The notes: generated by a model not told the origin, from the letters alone. A stretch of 64,000 nt of DNA from Leptotrichia hongkongensis (GCF_007990635.1 NZ_AP019846.1:1488001-1552000), one strand, 5' to 3'. Positions 8,329 to 18,551 are shown, counted from the first letter of the stretch. Numbers and translations are program-made.

Positions 8329-10794
8329 TTAATCTTCTATATAGTCATGAACTTCAACTGGCTCAATATTCCAAATTTCTTTTGCATATTCGGCAATTGT
8401 TCTGTCTGAACTGAATTTACCAGCGTTTGCAATATTTTTAAGAGCTTTTCTAGTCCATTCCCTTTTATCTTTGAAGGCATTTTGAAGCCTGTCTTGAGCT
8501 TCTCTGTATGATGCGAAATCTTTTAATAGGAAATATACATCTGGACGAGAGCCATCTACTCCGTATAATAGTGAATTTTGTAATTCTCTGAAGATTCCTG
8601 TATGGTTATCGTCATAAGTTCCATCACCTAACTGATCCACAACTTTTTTAAGTCCTTCTACGCTGTTATATTCGTCAAATGGATTATATCCTCCATGTGC
8701 CTGATAATTTTCCACTTCCTGTGCAGAAAGTCCAAAGATAAATGCATTGTCAAATCCAACTTCTTCAACAATTTCAACATTTGCTCCATCCATTGTTCCG
8801 ATAGTTAATGCACCGTTTAGCATAAATTTCATATTACCAGTTCCAGATGCTTCTTTACTTGCTGTAGAAATTTGTTCTGATACATCTGCTGATGGGAATA
8901 TTTTTTCTGCAAGTGAAACTCTGTAGTTTTCAAGGAATACAACTTTGATTTTTCCGTTAATGTCGCTGTCGTTATTTACTTTTTCTGCAACGGCATTGAT
9001 TAATTTGATAATTCCTTTTGCACGTCTATATCCAGCAGCTGATTTTGCTCCAAAAATAAATGTTCTTGGTTCAATATCTAAATATGGATTTTCTTTTAAT
9101 CTATTATACAAGTCCATAATATGAAGTACATTTAAAAGCTGTCTTTTGTACTCGTGCAATCTCTTAACTTGAATATCAAAGATAGAATGAGGATTTACTT
9201 CAATTCCTGTAGTATCTTTTATATATTTAGCCAATCTTTCCTTATTATGTAGCTTAATTTCAGCAATTCTGTTTAAAACATTGTCATCATCCAAGTATTG
9301 CTCCAATTTTTTAAGTTCATATAAGTCTGTAATCCACTTGTCTCCAATTAATTCTGTAATTAATGCAGCTAATTCTGGATTTGCTTTTAATAGCCATCTT
9401 CTTTGAGTAATTCCATTTGTTTTGTTTAGGAATTTTTCAGGATACAATTCGTTCCATTCTTTTAATTCACTGTTTTTAAGAATTTCTGTATGCAATGCCG
9501 CAACTCCGTTTACTTTGTGCGATCCTACGATGGCAAGCCATGCCATTCTAACTTGTCCATTTCCAATAATTGACATTTTGTTGATTCTTTCCCAATCTCC
9601 TGGATATTTTTGCTGTAACTCTGCAACAAATCTTCTATTGATTTCCTCGATAATTTGATAAATTCTTGGAAGTAATGGCTGAAATAGTGAAATATCCCAT
9701 TTTTCTAATGCTTCTGATAAAATTGTATGGTTTGTGTATGCAAATACATTTTTACAAATATTCCAAGATTCATCCCATCCTAATTTTTCTTTATCCAAGA
9801 AAATTCTCATTAATTCAGGAATTGCAACAACTGGATGTGTATCATTTAGCTGAATTGCGACTTTTTCTGCAAATTTTGAAAAATCATTTCCAAAAACTGA
9901 TTTGTATCTTCTGATAATATCCTGTAATGAAGCTGATGTAAAGAAGAACTGCTGTTTTAATCTTAATTGTTTTCCATCTTTTTCAGTATCATTTGGATAC
10001 AATACTCTTGAAATATCTTCAGCTTGAACTGCTTTTGCAGAAGCCTGTAAATAAGTTTGATCATTGAATAATTTTAAGTCAAATCCTTCAGGTGATCTTG
10101 CTTCCCATAATCTCAATGTATTTACAGTATCATTTCCATAACCAATAACTGGCACATCATAAGGTACGGCGTGAACTGTTTCGGTATTTACTCGTTTAAA
10201 GTATTCTTTCCCAAATTCATCACGATGAACTTCAATTTGTCCGCCAAATTTTACTTCAAATACTCTGTCCATTCTTTTTATTGACCAAGGATCTCCGTAT
10301 TTTGTCCAGTCATCTGGATATTCCATTTGGAACCCATTTTCGATTTTTTGCTCAAACATTCCATATTTGTATCTAAGTCCATATCCATGTCCTGGCAATG
10401 CCAATGTGGCAAGTGAATCAAGAAAACATGCTGCAAGTCTTCCAAGTCCTCCATTTCCAAGTCCTGCATCCATCTCATGATCTTCAATTTTGTTAATATC
10501 TACGCCTAATTCATTCAATGTTTCCTTGATAATGTCATTAATTTGCAAATTAATCAGATTATTTCCCATAAATCTTCCCATTAGGAATTCTGCTGAAAAA
10601 TAGTACGTTTGCTTTACCTGTTTTTTAGCATAAGTCTTTTTAGTATTGTACCATTTTTCCATTGCGTAATCCAAAGCTACTTTTGAAATTGCATTATATA
10701 ACTCAAATTCATGAGCTTCTTCAAGAGTTTTTCCATATTGCCTTCTCAGTTCCCTAAGAATACTGTCCTTTAATCCAGATTTGTCAATTTCCAT
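8329..10794 (-). CDS. glgP: Glycogen/starch (alpha-glucan) phosphorylase
   Basis: Releases glucose-1-phosphate from the ends of glycogen or maltodextrin by phosphorolysis, using pyridoxal phosphate. About 821 residues from the ATG at 10794, which has a perfect TAGGAGG ribosome site; the frame opens nine codons earlier without one. The cofactor site EASGTGNMKFMLNGA, followed by GTMDGANVEI, lies at about residues 660-690; its lysine forms the Schiff base. NDTHP, LHEYKRQ and GNGGLGRLAACF are other family signatures. Both domains are complete. No other glycogen gene adjoins it. It has its own promoter at 10825-10853 and a terminator at 8177-8214. Confidence 0.96.
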   Translation of the reverse strand: MEIDKSGLKDSILRELRRQYGKTLEEAHEFELYNAISKVALDYAMEKWYNTKKTYAKKQVKQTYYFSAEFLMGRFMGNNLINLQINDIIKETLNELGVDINKIEDHEMDAGLGNGGLGRLAACFLDSLATLALPGHGYGLRYKYGMFEQKIENGFQMEYPDDWTKYGDPWSIKRMDRVFEVKFGGQIEVHRDEFGKEYFKRVNTETVHAVPYDVPVIGYGNDTVNTLRLWEARSPEGFDLKLFNDQTYLQASAKAVQAEDISRVLYPNDTEKDGKQLRLKQQFFFTSASLQDIIRRYKSVFGNDFSKFAEKVAIQLNDTHPVVAIPELMRIFLDKEKLGWDESWNICKNVFAYTNHTILSEALEKWDISLFQPLLPRIYQIIEEINRRFVAELQQKYPGDWERINKMSIIGNGQVRMAWLAIVGSHKVNGVAALHTEILKNSELKEWNELYPEKFLNKTNGITQRRWLLKANPELAALITELIGDKWITDLYELKKLEQYLDDDNVLNRIAEIKLHNKERLAKYIKDTTGIEVNPHSIFDIQVKRLHEYKRQLLNVLHIMDLYNRLKENPYLDIEPRTFIFGAKSAAGYRRAKGIIKLINAVAEKVNNDSDINGKIKVVFLENYRVSLAEKIFPSADVSEQISTASKEASGTGNMKFMLNGALTIGTMDGANVEIVEEVGFDNAFIFGLSAQEVENYQAHGGYNPFDEYNSVEGLKKVVDQLGDGTYDDNHTGIFRELQNSLLYGVDGSRPDVYFLLKDFASYREAQDRLQNAFKDKREWTRKALKNIANAGKFSSDRTIAEYAKEIWNIEPVEVHDYIED

Positions 10795-10824
10795 ATTTCC
10801 TCCTAAATATTTTATTTTCACTTC

Positions 10825-10853
10825 ACTTTACCACTTTTTCAGCATTATTTCAA
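10825..10853 (-). promoter_or_regulatory. Sigma70-type promoter of glgP
   Basis: TTGAAA (10848-10853, minus strand) and TAAAGT (10825-10830) are separated by 17 bases and lie about 30 bases ahead of the glgP ATG. Position and spacing are good; the -10 box is imperfect. Confidence 0.6.
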
Positions 10854-11030
10854 TACTTTTGCTAAAATTAATATCATTTAGCCGTTATCTTAATTTTGTA
10901 TAATGAATATTCTAAACTTTATTCTTAATATTGTTCAGTTAAATCGCCTTTTTTGACTTAGTCTTATAAAATAAAACTTTCTTATAGAAACAATATGTTA
11001 AATAAAAAAAGATAAATTTGCTTTCCTTGC

Positions 11031-11064
11031 AAAAAAACTCTAACCAAGTAATTTTAGTTAGAGT
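11031..11064 (-). terminator. Rho-independent terminator of clpL
   Basis: Stem ACTCTAAC (11037-11044) with GTTAGAGT (11057-11064) followed on the minus strand by a run of seven T, about 35 bases after the clpL stop. Confidence 0.85.
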
Positions 11065-11099
11065 CTTTATTTCTTATGTATTAAACTTTAAATTATCAA

Positions 11100-13259
11100 C
11101 TATTCAGTATCTTTTTTTGAAGATTTTTTAGTTTTAGACACTTTTTTTTCTTCAGTTTTCTTATCTGTTTCTGATTTTTCCTTAATAACCAAAATACCAT
11201 CTTCCAAATCAGCAACAAGATGTTTTGCATCAAGGTTTTCAAGATGGAAATCAGTCACATTATCACGTATTTGCTGTTCAATTACACGACGTAGTGGACG
11301 TACTCCCATAACTTCATCATATCCTTCTTCTGTTAAAAATTCTTTTGCCGCATCAGATACAGCTAAGTCAATTTCTTTTTTAGAAAGAGTTTTATTTACT
11401 TCAATAAGCATTAAATCAACAATTTGTGATAAGTCTTTTTTATTAAGATGCGAAAATTCAATCACAGCATTGAACCGATTTAAAAATTCTGGACGGAAGT
11501 ATGGTTTCAATCTTTCTATAATTTCCTGTTTGTCTGCATTCTCAACAAGTCCTTTTTCATATCCAAATCCAGCATTTGAAGTAGCTATAATTACAGTATT
11601 TTTAAAATTTACAGTATTTCCCTGTCCATCAGTTAAACGTCCATCATCTAATACTTGTAAAAGAAGCGTTATAACTTGCGGATCAGCTTTTTCAATTTCA
11701 TCCAAAAGAATAATTGAATAAGGATTACGACGTACTCTTTCAGTCAAAGTATTATTATTGTCATCATATCCAACATATCCAGCTGTTGTTCCAATAAGTT
11801 TCGAAACTGCAGTTCTATCAGAATATTCTGACATATCTAATCTAATAATAGCATCCTTAGTTCCAAACATATCGAGTGCTAGTTGTTTTGCAAGTTCAGT
11901 TTTCCCAACACCTGTAGGACCTACAAAAAGAAAACTTCCAATTGGACGGTTACCTTCATCAAATCCTGCACGTTTACGACGAATTGCACGTGCAACTGCT
12001 TCAACTGCTTTATCCTGACCGATAACTTTTGCTTTTAGACGTTCATTCATTCCTTTTAGACGTTCAATATCACTTGCCCCCATTTGAGAGACAGGAATTC
12101 CTGTCATTCTTTCTACAGATTCAGCCACATCATTTATTGTTGCTGTAACTTTCATATCTTCAGTATGATTTTTTATTTTATTTTCTAATTCCTCAATACG
12201 ATTTTTTGCATTAAGTGCAGCTTCATAATCTTCAGATTTTACTGCCTCAGCTTGTTTTGCTTTCTGTTCTTCAATTTGATGTTCTACTGCATGAACATCA
12301 GTTACAGGATGTTGAGCGGCCAAATGTGCTGCCGTCACATCAATTAAATCAATTGCTTTATCTGGCAAGCTACGTTGTGGAATATATTGTATTGAGAAAT
12401 CAACTGCTGCTTTTAAAACATTATCAGGCAAAATTACATTGTGATGTTTTTCATATAAATTACGAATTCCTTGAAGTATTTTATAAGTATCTTCCGCTGA
12501 TGGAGCATTTACTTTCACTTCATTGAAACGACGTGCAAGTGCGGCATTTTTTAATATTGTATTACGGTATTCATCTTGAGTAGTTGCTCCAATAACTGTC
12601 AGTTCCCCACGTGAAAGAGCAGGTTTTAAAATGTCGGCAAGCCCTTTAGAACCACCATCTCCAGTATTTCCTGCACCTAAAATCTGATGAATTTCATCAA
12701 AGAAAAGTATAACATTTCCAAGTTCCTTTACTTCCTTCAAAAGATTCTGAATATTTTCCTCAAAACTTCCACGATACTGTGTACCTGCTTCAAGTCCCGA
12801 AATATCAATTGAAATAATTTCCTTATTTTTAATAGCGGCAGGAACATCCCCATTTACAATGGCTTGAGCTAGTCCTTCTACAACAGCTGTTTTCCCAACA
12901 CCTGCATCACCTACAAGAACTGGATTATTTTTTGTACGACGTGAAAGAATTTCTGAGGTTTCCTGAATTTCCTTGTTACGTCCTATAACTGGATCTAGTT
13001 TTCCATCACGAGCTTCCTGTGTAAGATTACGTCCAAGTTTTGCAAGAATTCCATCTTGTTTAACATTTTGCCCTTGAGATGCTTGAGTCTGCATTTCATT
13101 ATTTATTGGTAATTGTCCCGTTGCACGATATTGTGCAAATTCTTCAGGTGTAACTTCTCTTCCGTTTATCAGATAACGGCGATTTTCAGAATTAAAACCT
13201 CTCATTCCTCCCATTAACTGATTAAAAAGATCATCCATACTGTTAAAATCTCTACTCAT
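11100..13259 (-). CDS. clpL: ClpL-type Hsp100 ATPase chaperone
   Basis: A two-ring AAA+ disaggregase of 719 residues. The short N-terminus ([18 protein letters not shown], then [18 protein letters not shown]) is the ClpL signature, instead of the double Clp_N repeat or zinc finger of ClpB, ClpC or ClpE. AAA1 has GDAGVGKT and FFDEIHQ. A short UVR-like coiled middle segment follows (about 325-365, [20 protein letters not shown]). AAA2 has [17 protein letters not shown] and RPLRRVIE. The C-terminal 20 residues are a Lys/Ser/Glu tail. No ClpP-binding tripeptide is obvious, so it is probably a stand-alone chaperone. It looks very close to ClpL of lactic-acid bacteria and streptococci, which suggests horizontal transfer. 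No CIRCE or CtsR box is seen upstream. Confidence 0.9.
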   Translation of the reverse strand: MSRDFNSMDDLFNQLMGGMRGFNSENRRYLINGREVTPEEFAQYRATGQLPINNEMQTQASQGQNVKQDGILAKLGRNLTQEARDGKLDPVIGRNKEIQETSEILSRRTKNNPVLVGDAGVGKTAVVEGLAQAIVNGDVPAAIKNKEIISIDISGLEAGTQYRGSFEENIQNLLKEVKELGNVILFFDEIHQILGAGNTGDGGSKGLADILKPALSRGELTVIGATTQDEYRNTILKNAALARRFNEVKVNAPSAEDTYKILQGIRNLYEKHHNVILPDNVLKAAVDFSIQYIPQRSLPDKAIDLIDVTAAHLAAQHPVTDVHAVEHQIEEQKAKQAEAVKSEDYEAALNAKNRIEELENKIKNHTEDMKVTATINDVAESVERMTGIPVSQMGASDIERLKGMNERLKAKVIGQDKAVEAVARAIRRKRAGFDEGNRPIGSFLFVGPTGVGKTELAKQLALDMFGTKDAIIRLDMSEYSDRTAVSKLIGTTAGYVGYDDNNNTLTERVRRNPYSIILLDEIEKADPQVITLLLQVLDDGRLTDGQGNTVNFKNTVIIATSNAGFGYEKGLVENADKQEIIERLKPYFRPEFLNRFNAVIEFSHLNKKDLSQIVDLMLIEVNKTLSKKEIDLAVSDAAKEFLTEEGYDEVMGVRPLRRVIEQQIRDNVTDFHLENLDAKHLVADLEDGILVIKEKSETDKKTEEKKVSKTKKSSKKDTE

Positions 13260-13315
13260 AAATTACTACCTCACTTTTTTATAAATTTTAAACAATTTTA
13301 TTGCTTGTTGCTTTA

Positions 13316-13344
13316 AGTTTACTCTTAATTATTATGTAAGTCAA
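13316..13344 (-). promoter_or_regulatory. Sigma70-type promoter of clpL
   Basis: TTGACT (13339-13344) and TAAACT (13316-13321) are 17 bases apart on the minus strand, about 57 bases ahead of the clpL start. No heat-shock operator overlaps it. Confidence 0.65.
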
Positions 13345-13399
13345 GAACTAAAACCATAATTATGAGGTTTCTAATAATTTTATTATAAAATTCAAAAAT

Positions 13400-15181
13400 C
13401 TATCTCATTGGAGCAACCGCTGTCAATTCCCATTTGTGAATTCCTTCATCTCTTTTGGATGAATCGTATCCAATGTAAACATTTTTTAGCCTTTTATTTA
13501 CTGGATAAAGTTTATATCTGTACATCAACGGAACTTCTGCTGCTTGTCCAATGTAGTATTTTTGCCAGTTTTTGTATGCTTCCACTTTATAATTTGGAAC
13601 TGTTAATGATTTTTCTCCTAAAATTTCATCTATTAATCTGTCATTTTCCTCCGATACAAAACGAGAAAAGTTAAGCTGGGATTTTCTTCCTGCTGAACCA
13701 GTTGGATCTAGACTTGTTCCAACTCCCCAAGCTCCAAAAAATACATCTATATCTTTAGAATCTCCCTGCACTTTTTCGTAAAAATTCTGAAAAGCTAGCA
13801 ATCTTCCCGATGTAAGAACTGCTTTTATCCCTATTTTTTTCCAGCTTTGAATATAGTTTTGAGCAAGTGGTTCTGCCACATCGCCTCCTGCCATAAATGC
13901 CATCTTTATTTCAAAAGGCTTTCCATTTTTATCTTCACGGATTCCATCTCCATTTACATCCTTGTATCCAGCTTCATCCAGCAACTGTTTTGCTTTTTCA
14001 GGATTATACGGATAACCTTTCAAATCCTTTGGAAAATATTTCTTGAAAACAGGAGGAATTGCTGAAGTCGCTTCCTGCCTTAACCCAAAATAAAATGCCT
14101 GTGCTATTTCCTCAACATTTATCGCATGCACAAGAGCTTGACGTAATCTTAAATCCGACATCTTGACATTTGGATCTGTCACATTTTCCCCTTTAGACTT
14201 GTCATAATGCCCCAGTTTAAAGGCCAAATACGAATAATATAAATCCTGCTGTCCTAATGTTTCTATATTTTTAAAATCTTTGTAGTTATTGTAAAGAGAA
14301 TCAGGCATGCTCATTACAAAATCATATTTCCCAGCTTTTAATGCCGCCACTATAGATTGTGAATTTACAACTTGCACTATTGCCTTTTCAATTTTTGGCT
14401 TCCCTTTATAATAATAAGGATTTGCTGTAAATTCTAAACTTTCTCCACGTGAAACTTTTGTTAAATTATACGGCCCCAATGTTACTGGTTTCATTCTAAT
14501 TTTATCCGATGAAATCAATTCTTTTATTGGAATTTCTTTTAAATAGTGTTTTGGCAGTGCATTTCCAACTAGCCCGTTTGCAACTGTATAAATGCTTTGT
14601 CCTAATTGTAAAAAAGAAATTTCCACTGTTTTATCATCTATTTTTTTTATACCTGAAATATTTGGGGCTTTTCCATCGTGATATTCCTTCATTCCAACAA
14701 TTTTTTGACTTTCTTCAGTATATCGCACCCCTGTATAATCTTTATGCCCTACAATTTCATAAGGTAAAATGATATCATCAGCAGTTAGAGGCTGTCCGTC
14801 AGACCATTTTATACCATCTTTTATTTTTAATGTAACTTTTTTATTTTTTGCATCAACTGTAAGAGTTGCAGGTCCTTTGTCTGTTATTTCAAAATTTTCA
14901 TCCACTTCAAATATACCCGAGCTTAAAAACATTGAAATAATCTCACCATCATAACCATCTGAATAGAATGTCTCATTAAAGACTCCAACTAATGGATTAT
15001 CCTTTACTATCGCCACTTGCAAAGTTCCGCCTTGCACTGCAGGCTCATTGTTTGATGTTTTTTCTGGAAATAGTGATAAATTTAGTTTTGCACCTGGCAT
15101 TTCACTTCTCTTCTTACCAGGACTACATGAAACTATGAATATCAATACAAGAAACGTGATTATTAATTTCCATTTTTTCAT
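13400..15181 (-). CDS. Peptide ABC transporter substrate-binding lipoprotein (Opp/Dpp type)
   Basis: A 593-residue extracytoplasmic solute-binding protein of the SBP_bac_5 family. The first 20 residues are a lipoprotein signal with lipobox IVSC, so it should be acylated on Cys20 and held at the membrane. The mature part shows family landmarks: a strand-rich start (GGTLQVAIVKDNPLVGVF), the KIKDGIKWSDGQPLTADDI segment, LRQALVHAINVEEIAQAFY, and a C-terminal domain ending in YRYKLYPVNKRLKNVYIG. It is last in the D-F-B-C-A transporter cluster, 20 bases after the C permease. Oligopeptide is the likely substrate class; the exact ligand is unknown. Confidence 0.9.
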   Translation of the reverse strand: MKKWKLIITFLVLIFIVSCSPGKKRSEMPGAKLNLSLFPEKTSNNEPAVQGGTLQVAIVKDNPLVGVFNETFYSDGYDGEIISMFLSSGIFEVDENFEITDKGPATLTVDAKNKKVTLKIKDGIKWSDGQPLTADDIILPYEIVGHKDYTGVRYTEESQKIVGMKEYHDGKAPNISGIKKIDDKTVEISFLQLGQSIYTVANGLVGNALPKHYLKEIPIKELISSDKIRMKPVTLGPYNLTKVSRGESLEFTANPYYYKGKPKIEKAIVQVVNSQSIVAALKAGKYDFVMSMPDSLYNNYKDFKNIETLGQQDLYYSYLAFKLGHYDKSKGENVTDPNVKMSDLRLRQALVHAINVEEIAQAFYFGLRQEATSAIPPVFKKYFPKDLKGYPYNPEKAKQLLDEAGYKDVNGDGIREDKNGKPFEIKMAFMAGGDVAEPLAQNYIQSWKKIGIKAVLTSGRLLAFQNFYEKVQGDSKDIDVFFGAWGVGTSLDPTGSAGRKSQLNFSRFVSEENDRLIDEILGEKSLTVPNYKVEAYKNWQKYYIGQAAEVPLMYRYKLYPVNKRLKNVYIGYDSSKRDEGIHKWELTAVAPMR

Positions 15182-15200
15182 ACTGTTCTCCTTTTTTATT

Positions 15201-16133
15201 TTATCCTCTTCTCTGTTTTGCGTCAGCTGCCCTGTTTAAAGCCTGTCCGACATAATTAATACATAGCATCATAATTAAAATTAATATTGATGCTGGAAGC
15301 CAAATCCATAATTTTGTTGACAATACTTCTGGATCTGCTGCATAACCAACCAAAGTCCCAAGACTCGGAGTAGAAAGCGGTAATCCAAAGCCAAGAAAAC
15401 TAAGCCCTGTTTCAATTCCAATATTTCCAGCAAATCCTAATGTCAATTCCACAATTATAATTGAACTCAAGTTAGGCAATATTTCCCTGAAAATTATCGT
15501 AAAATCCTTTGTTCCCATAGTCTTTGAAGCCAAAATATAATCTTTCTGGCTTTCTGCAAGTGCCTTACTTCTAATCAGTCTTGCTACTCCAACCCAGTAA
15601 AACGCACTCATTATCAGCACAAAAGTTGCTATCGTATACTTTGGAACAATAGTAACAAACACAATAATTATCATAAGCGTAGGCAAAATTGTAATAAAGT
15701 CAATAATTCTCATAATCACATTATCCACCCATTTCCCATAATATCCTGCAATAAGTCCAAAAAATATTCCAATTCCTGATGTTAAAATTGTTATTGTAAA
15801 ACCAATAATAATCGAGTTTCTAGCACCTAGTATCAACTGTCCTAATATTGAACGCCCACCAGAATCAGAACCTAGCCAAAATCCCTCTTTCATAGGAATG
15901 GCATATTTATCTAGAAGGCTTATTTTCATAATTTCCTCCTGATTTGCAAAAAGCGATCCAATAAAAATTATTCCAAAAAGAATTACAAGAATAATAAGCG
16001 AAGCAAGTGCCAATTTATCTTTTAAAATCTCTCTTACAATAACACTAATTCCAGTCGGCTTGCTGCTTTTCTTAATTTCATCAAAATTTTCTGCTTTTTC
16101 ATTATTTTTCTTTAAAATTTCATTATTAGACAT
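15201..16133 (-). CDS. Peptide ABC transporter permease (OppC/DppC type)
   Basis: Inner-membrane permease of 310 residues. A hydrophilic cytosolic N-terminus of about 40 residues precedes the first membrane span (LALASLIILVILFGIIFIGS), then the large external loop and five more spans. The EAA loop that contacts the ATPases is at about 200-225 (ASKTMGTKDFTIIFREILPNL). It pairs with the B permease, which ends 11 bases upstream. The ribosome site is AGGTGG. Confidence 0.9.
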   Translation of the reverse strand: MSNNEILKKNNEKAENFDEIKKSSKPTGISVIVREILKDKLALASLIILVILFGIIFIGSLFANQEEIMKISLLDKYAIPMKEGFWLGSDSGGRSILGQLILGARNSIIIGFTITILTSGIGIFFGLIAGYYGKWVDNVIMRIIDFITILPTLMIIIVFVTIVPKYTIATFVLIMSAFYWVGVARLIRSKALAESQKDYILASKTMGTKDFTIIFREILPNLSSIIIVELTLGFAGNIGIETGLSFLGFGLPLSTPSLGTLVGYAADPEVLSTKLWIWLPASILILIMMLCINYVGQALNRAADAKQRRG

Positions 16134-16144
16134 TTTTTCACCAC

Positions 16145-17107
16145 CTACTCTATTCTAATTCTAGGATCAACAATGCTAAGAATAATATCTGAAAGTAAAC
16201 TTCCAAGCAATGTTAAAAATCCAAACAGCAGTATTAATGCTGTAACAACGCTGTAATCCCGTGTTATAATTGAATTTACAAACAGTCCTCCCATTCCAGG
16301 ATAACTGAATATTTTTTCAATAAAAATCGAACCCCCTAGAAGTCCTGTTATCGAATATCCAAAAAACGCTGCAATTGGTAAAATTGAATTTCTAAAAATA
16401 TGTCTTGAATAAACTTTATTTTCAGGTACCCCCTTACTTTTTGCCGTTTTCACATAATCCAAATTCTTAGCGTCAATTACTTCATTTCTCAAATACTGCA
16501 CAATCCAAGTTGTTCCCAGCAATGCATACGTAATTGCAGGCAATATGATGTGATAAATCCTGTCCAAAATATGTCCAAAAGTGCCAGTACTAAGTCCAGC
16601 CGTCACCGATCCAGTTGTCGGAAACCATCCAAGCGTATATCCAAAAAACCAAATCATTATAAGCGAAAGCACAAAAGTCGGAATCGCATAGCTCACATAA
16701 TTATAAAATGTGACAAATTTATCAAGGAATGAGTTCTGATAACGTCCAGCAAGTATTCCAAGCGGTATTGCAATACAATATGTCAAAATAAGGCTAAGCA
16801 ATGACAAAATAAATGTGTTTACTGCACGTTCCCCAATAAGCGTCTTTACAGGAACATTATAAGTGTAGCTCATTCCCAAATTTCCAGAAACGGCATTTTT
16901 TAGCCATCTTACATACTGAATATGCCAAGGATCTAGCAATCCTGCCTTTCTTCGTAACTCTTCAAGTGCCGCAGGATCGGTCTGTGGTGTAATCAGCCCA
17001 GTAAACGGATCTCCCTGCATAAGTTTTGCCAAAATGAAGATTAATAGGCTAAGTATAAATAGTTGCGGTATCATAACCAGAATTCTTCGTAAAACTGTTT
17101 TCGACAT
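16145..17107 (-). CDS. Peptide ABC transporter permease (OppB/DppB type)
   Basis: Inner-membrane permease of 320 residues: a first span at about 9-28 (RILVMIPQLFILSLLIFILA), the long periplasmic segment typical of OppB with SGNLGMSY, and five further spans. The EAA loop lies around residues 215-240 (YVKTAKSKGVPENKVYSRHI), and the C-terminus ends DPRIRIE as in most OppB proteins. Only three bases separate it from the preceding ATPase gene, so the two are cotranslated. Confidence 0.9.
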   Translation of the reverse strand: MSKTVLRRILVMIPQLFILSLLIFILAKLMQGDPFTGLITPQTDPAALEELRRKAGLLDPWHIQYVRWLKNAVSGNLGMSYTYNVPVKTLIGERAVNTFILSLLSLILTYCIAIPLGILAGRYQNSFLDKFVTFYNYVSYAIPTFVLSLIMIWFFGYTLGWFPTTGSVTAGLSTGTFGHILDRIYHIILPAITYALLGTTWIVQYLRNEVIDAKNLDYVKTAKSKGVPENKVYSRHIFRNSILPIAAFFGYSITGLLGGSIFIEKIFSYPGMGGLFVNSIITRDYSVVTALILLFGFLTLLGSLLSDIILSIVDPRIRIE

Positions 17108-17110
17108 TGA

Positions 17111-18073
17111 TTATTTTCCCCCTTTTCCGTTATTTTGAATTATTTCATCTTTAATAGCGACAAAATGGGTATCTGTTATTTTTTTTAAATCAAAGACACG
17201 CCCATTTTCATCATAATATTTTTTTTCATTTTTCAAATATTCCTTTTCAATTTCTAATCGTCTTTTTTTATTCTCCAACCTTTTTTCAGGATGTACTTCC
17301 GGAATTGCAGCAATTAGACGTTTTGTGTAAAAATGTTCAGGATTTTTATAAATATCATTTTTTGTCCCAGTTTCCAAAAATCTTCCACGATACATTATAA
17401 ACATATAATCGCACATATGCTTTACAACTCCCAAATCGTGAGAAATAAAAAGATAACTTAGCCCAAACTGCTCCTGAATATCCTTCATATAATTCAAAAC
17501 TTGTGCCTGAACCGATAAATCAAGTGCCGACACAGGCTCATCTGCTATAATCAATTTAGGCTTTGTAGCAACAGCTCGTGCAATTCCCAGCCTCTGTCTC
17601 TGTCCACCAGAAAATTCATGTGGATATTTGTAAATATCTTCTCTATTGATCCCTACAATTTCCAGCAGTTCTGACACTTTCTTCTTTTCCTCATCTGAAG
17701 TCAAATTCTCAAAATTTCTCAAAGGCTCAGAAATCAAGTCAATCACTCTCTTCTTAGGGTTTAAGCTAGACAGCGAATCTTGAAAAATCATCTGCACATT
17801 TCTATTGTATTCACTTCTTCTATTCCGAAACTTCCTATCAATTTCCTTACCTTCATAAATAATCTTTCCACTTTTTATCTTCTCAAGCCCAATTATCGCT
17901 TTCCCAATCGTAGACTTTCCAGACCCCGACTCCCCCACAAGTCCATAAGTCTTCCCTTCTTCAATGGTCAAACTGACACCATCCACAGCATACACATGGT
18001 CAATTACCTTATTGAAAAAGCCCCCACGAATAGGATAATGAACCTTCAAGTCTTTCACTTCAATAAAATTCAT
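17111..18073 (-). CDS. Peptide ABC transporter ATP-binding protein (OppF/DppF type)
   Basis: One of two ATPases energising the transporter. Walker A is GESGSGKST, the Q-loop lies in IFQDSLSSLNP, the ABC signature is FSGGQRQR, Walker B is KLIIADEPVSALD, and the switch histidine is in FISHDLGVVKH. The C-terminal 60 residues form the OppF extension (HFYTKRLIAAIPEVHPE) plus a Lys/Glu tail. A 478-bp gap holding a structured repeat and a terminator separates it from the OppD-type ATPase gene, although both subunits should be needed in equal amounts. It probably needs read-through or its own promoter, which I could not identify. Confidence 0.92.
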   Translation of the reverse strand: MNFIEVKDLKVHYPIRGGFFNKVIDHVYAVDGVSLTIEEGKTYGLVGESGSGKSTIGKAIIGLEKIKSGKIIYEGKEIDRKFRNRRSEYNRNVQMIFQDSLSSLNPKKRVIDLISEPLRNFENLTSDEEKKKVSELLEIVGINREDIYKYPHEFSGGQRQRLGIARAVATKPKLIIADEPVSALDLSVQAQVLNYMKDIQEQFGLSYLFISHDLGVVKHMCDYMFIMYRGRFLETGTKNDIYKNPEHFYTKRLIAAIPEVHPEKRLENKKRRLEIEKEYLKNEKKYYDENGRVFDLKKITDTHFVAIKDEIIQNNGKGGK

Positions 18074-18203
18074 ATTTTTATTTATTCCTTCCTTCCAAAA
18101 TATTCAATAACTCAAATTCTAAACTAAAATTATAATTTTTCATTTTGATTTTAATTTATTTTAATTAATAATTATTTTATCTATAATTTTTATTTTTATA
18201 AAG

Positions 18204-18231
18204 AAAGGGAAATCAATCACCATTTCCCTTT
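18204..18231 (-). terminator. Strong terminator between the two transporter ATPase genes
   Basis: Perfect 10-bp stem AAAGGGAAAT (18204-18213) with ATTTCCCTTT (18222-18231), loop of eight, T-rich tail on the minus strand. It lies downstream of the family B element and upstream of the OppF-type gene, so it would stop transcripts coming from the OppD-type gene or from the element. Confidence 0.8.
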
Positions 18232-18254
18232 ATTTCATAATAATAGTTATTTTA

Positions 18255-18500
18255 GCATAGTTTCTATTTTCTAATGGGATTTAGTTTTAAATTACTTTGT
18301 TTAATAATAGTTCTTACTATTTTTAATATGTTTTTTTCTTTTTTCGCAGGATTGCTCATTGCCGCAAATCCTGCACCTATGGCTAGACTACGACTTTTAT
18401 TTGCCCAACTCCGAAACTCCTCCTTATAGTCGTCAAACAGTCGTAGTTGAACAAATAAAAGCTCCATCGATTTATTATTTGTTGAAAAATTTTATACTAA
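18255..18500 (-). repeat. Structured dispersed element, family B copy 1
   Basis: Read on the minus strand: a 16-bp hairpin with arms at 18445-18460 and 18395-18410 (TTTTATTTGTTCAACT against AGTTGGGCAAATAAAA, the two differences being G-T pairs). Its loop contains ACTGTTTGA and GGAGTTT. Next come GTCGTAG and CTAGCCATAGGT (18375-18386). A second hairpin, GCAGGATT/AATCCTGC (18346-18374), encloses GCGGCAATGAGC, and then comes an AAAAAAGAAAAAAACATA tail. The same modules recur at 53.5, 58.7 and 63.1 kb. A 67-codon frame (18264-18467) runs through it but is not kept in every copy. Confidence 0.75.
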
Positions 18501-18551
18501 ATTTACTATTTAAGAGATGAAAATATAAATTAATCTTTCCAATAGATTGAT

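Noticed and set aside
13260-13399. CIRCE or CtsR heat-shock operator ahead of clpL
   Set aside because: Neither the inverted TTAGCACTC nor the GGTCAAA tandem pattern is present.
18264-18467. 67-codon frame on the minus strand between the two ATPase genes
   Set aside because: It coincides with the hairpins of family B copy 1. A faintly similar peptide (ending LAIG) can be read at 63.1 kb, but copy 2 at 53.5 kb has stops in every comparable frame, so structure explains the conservation better than coding.
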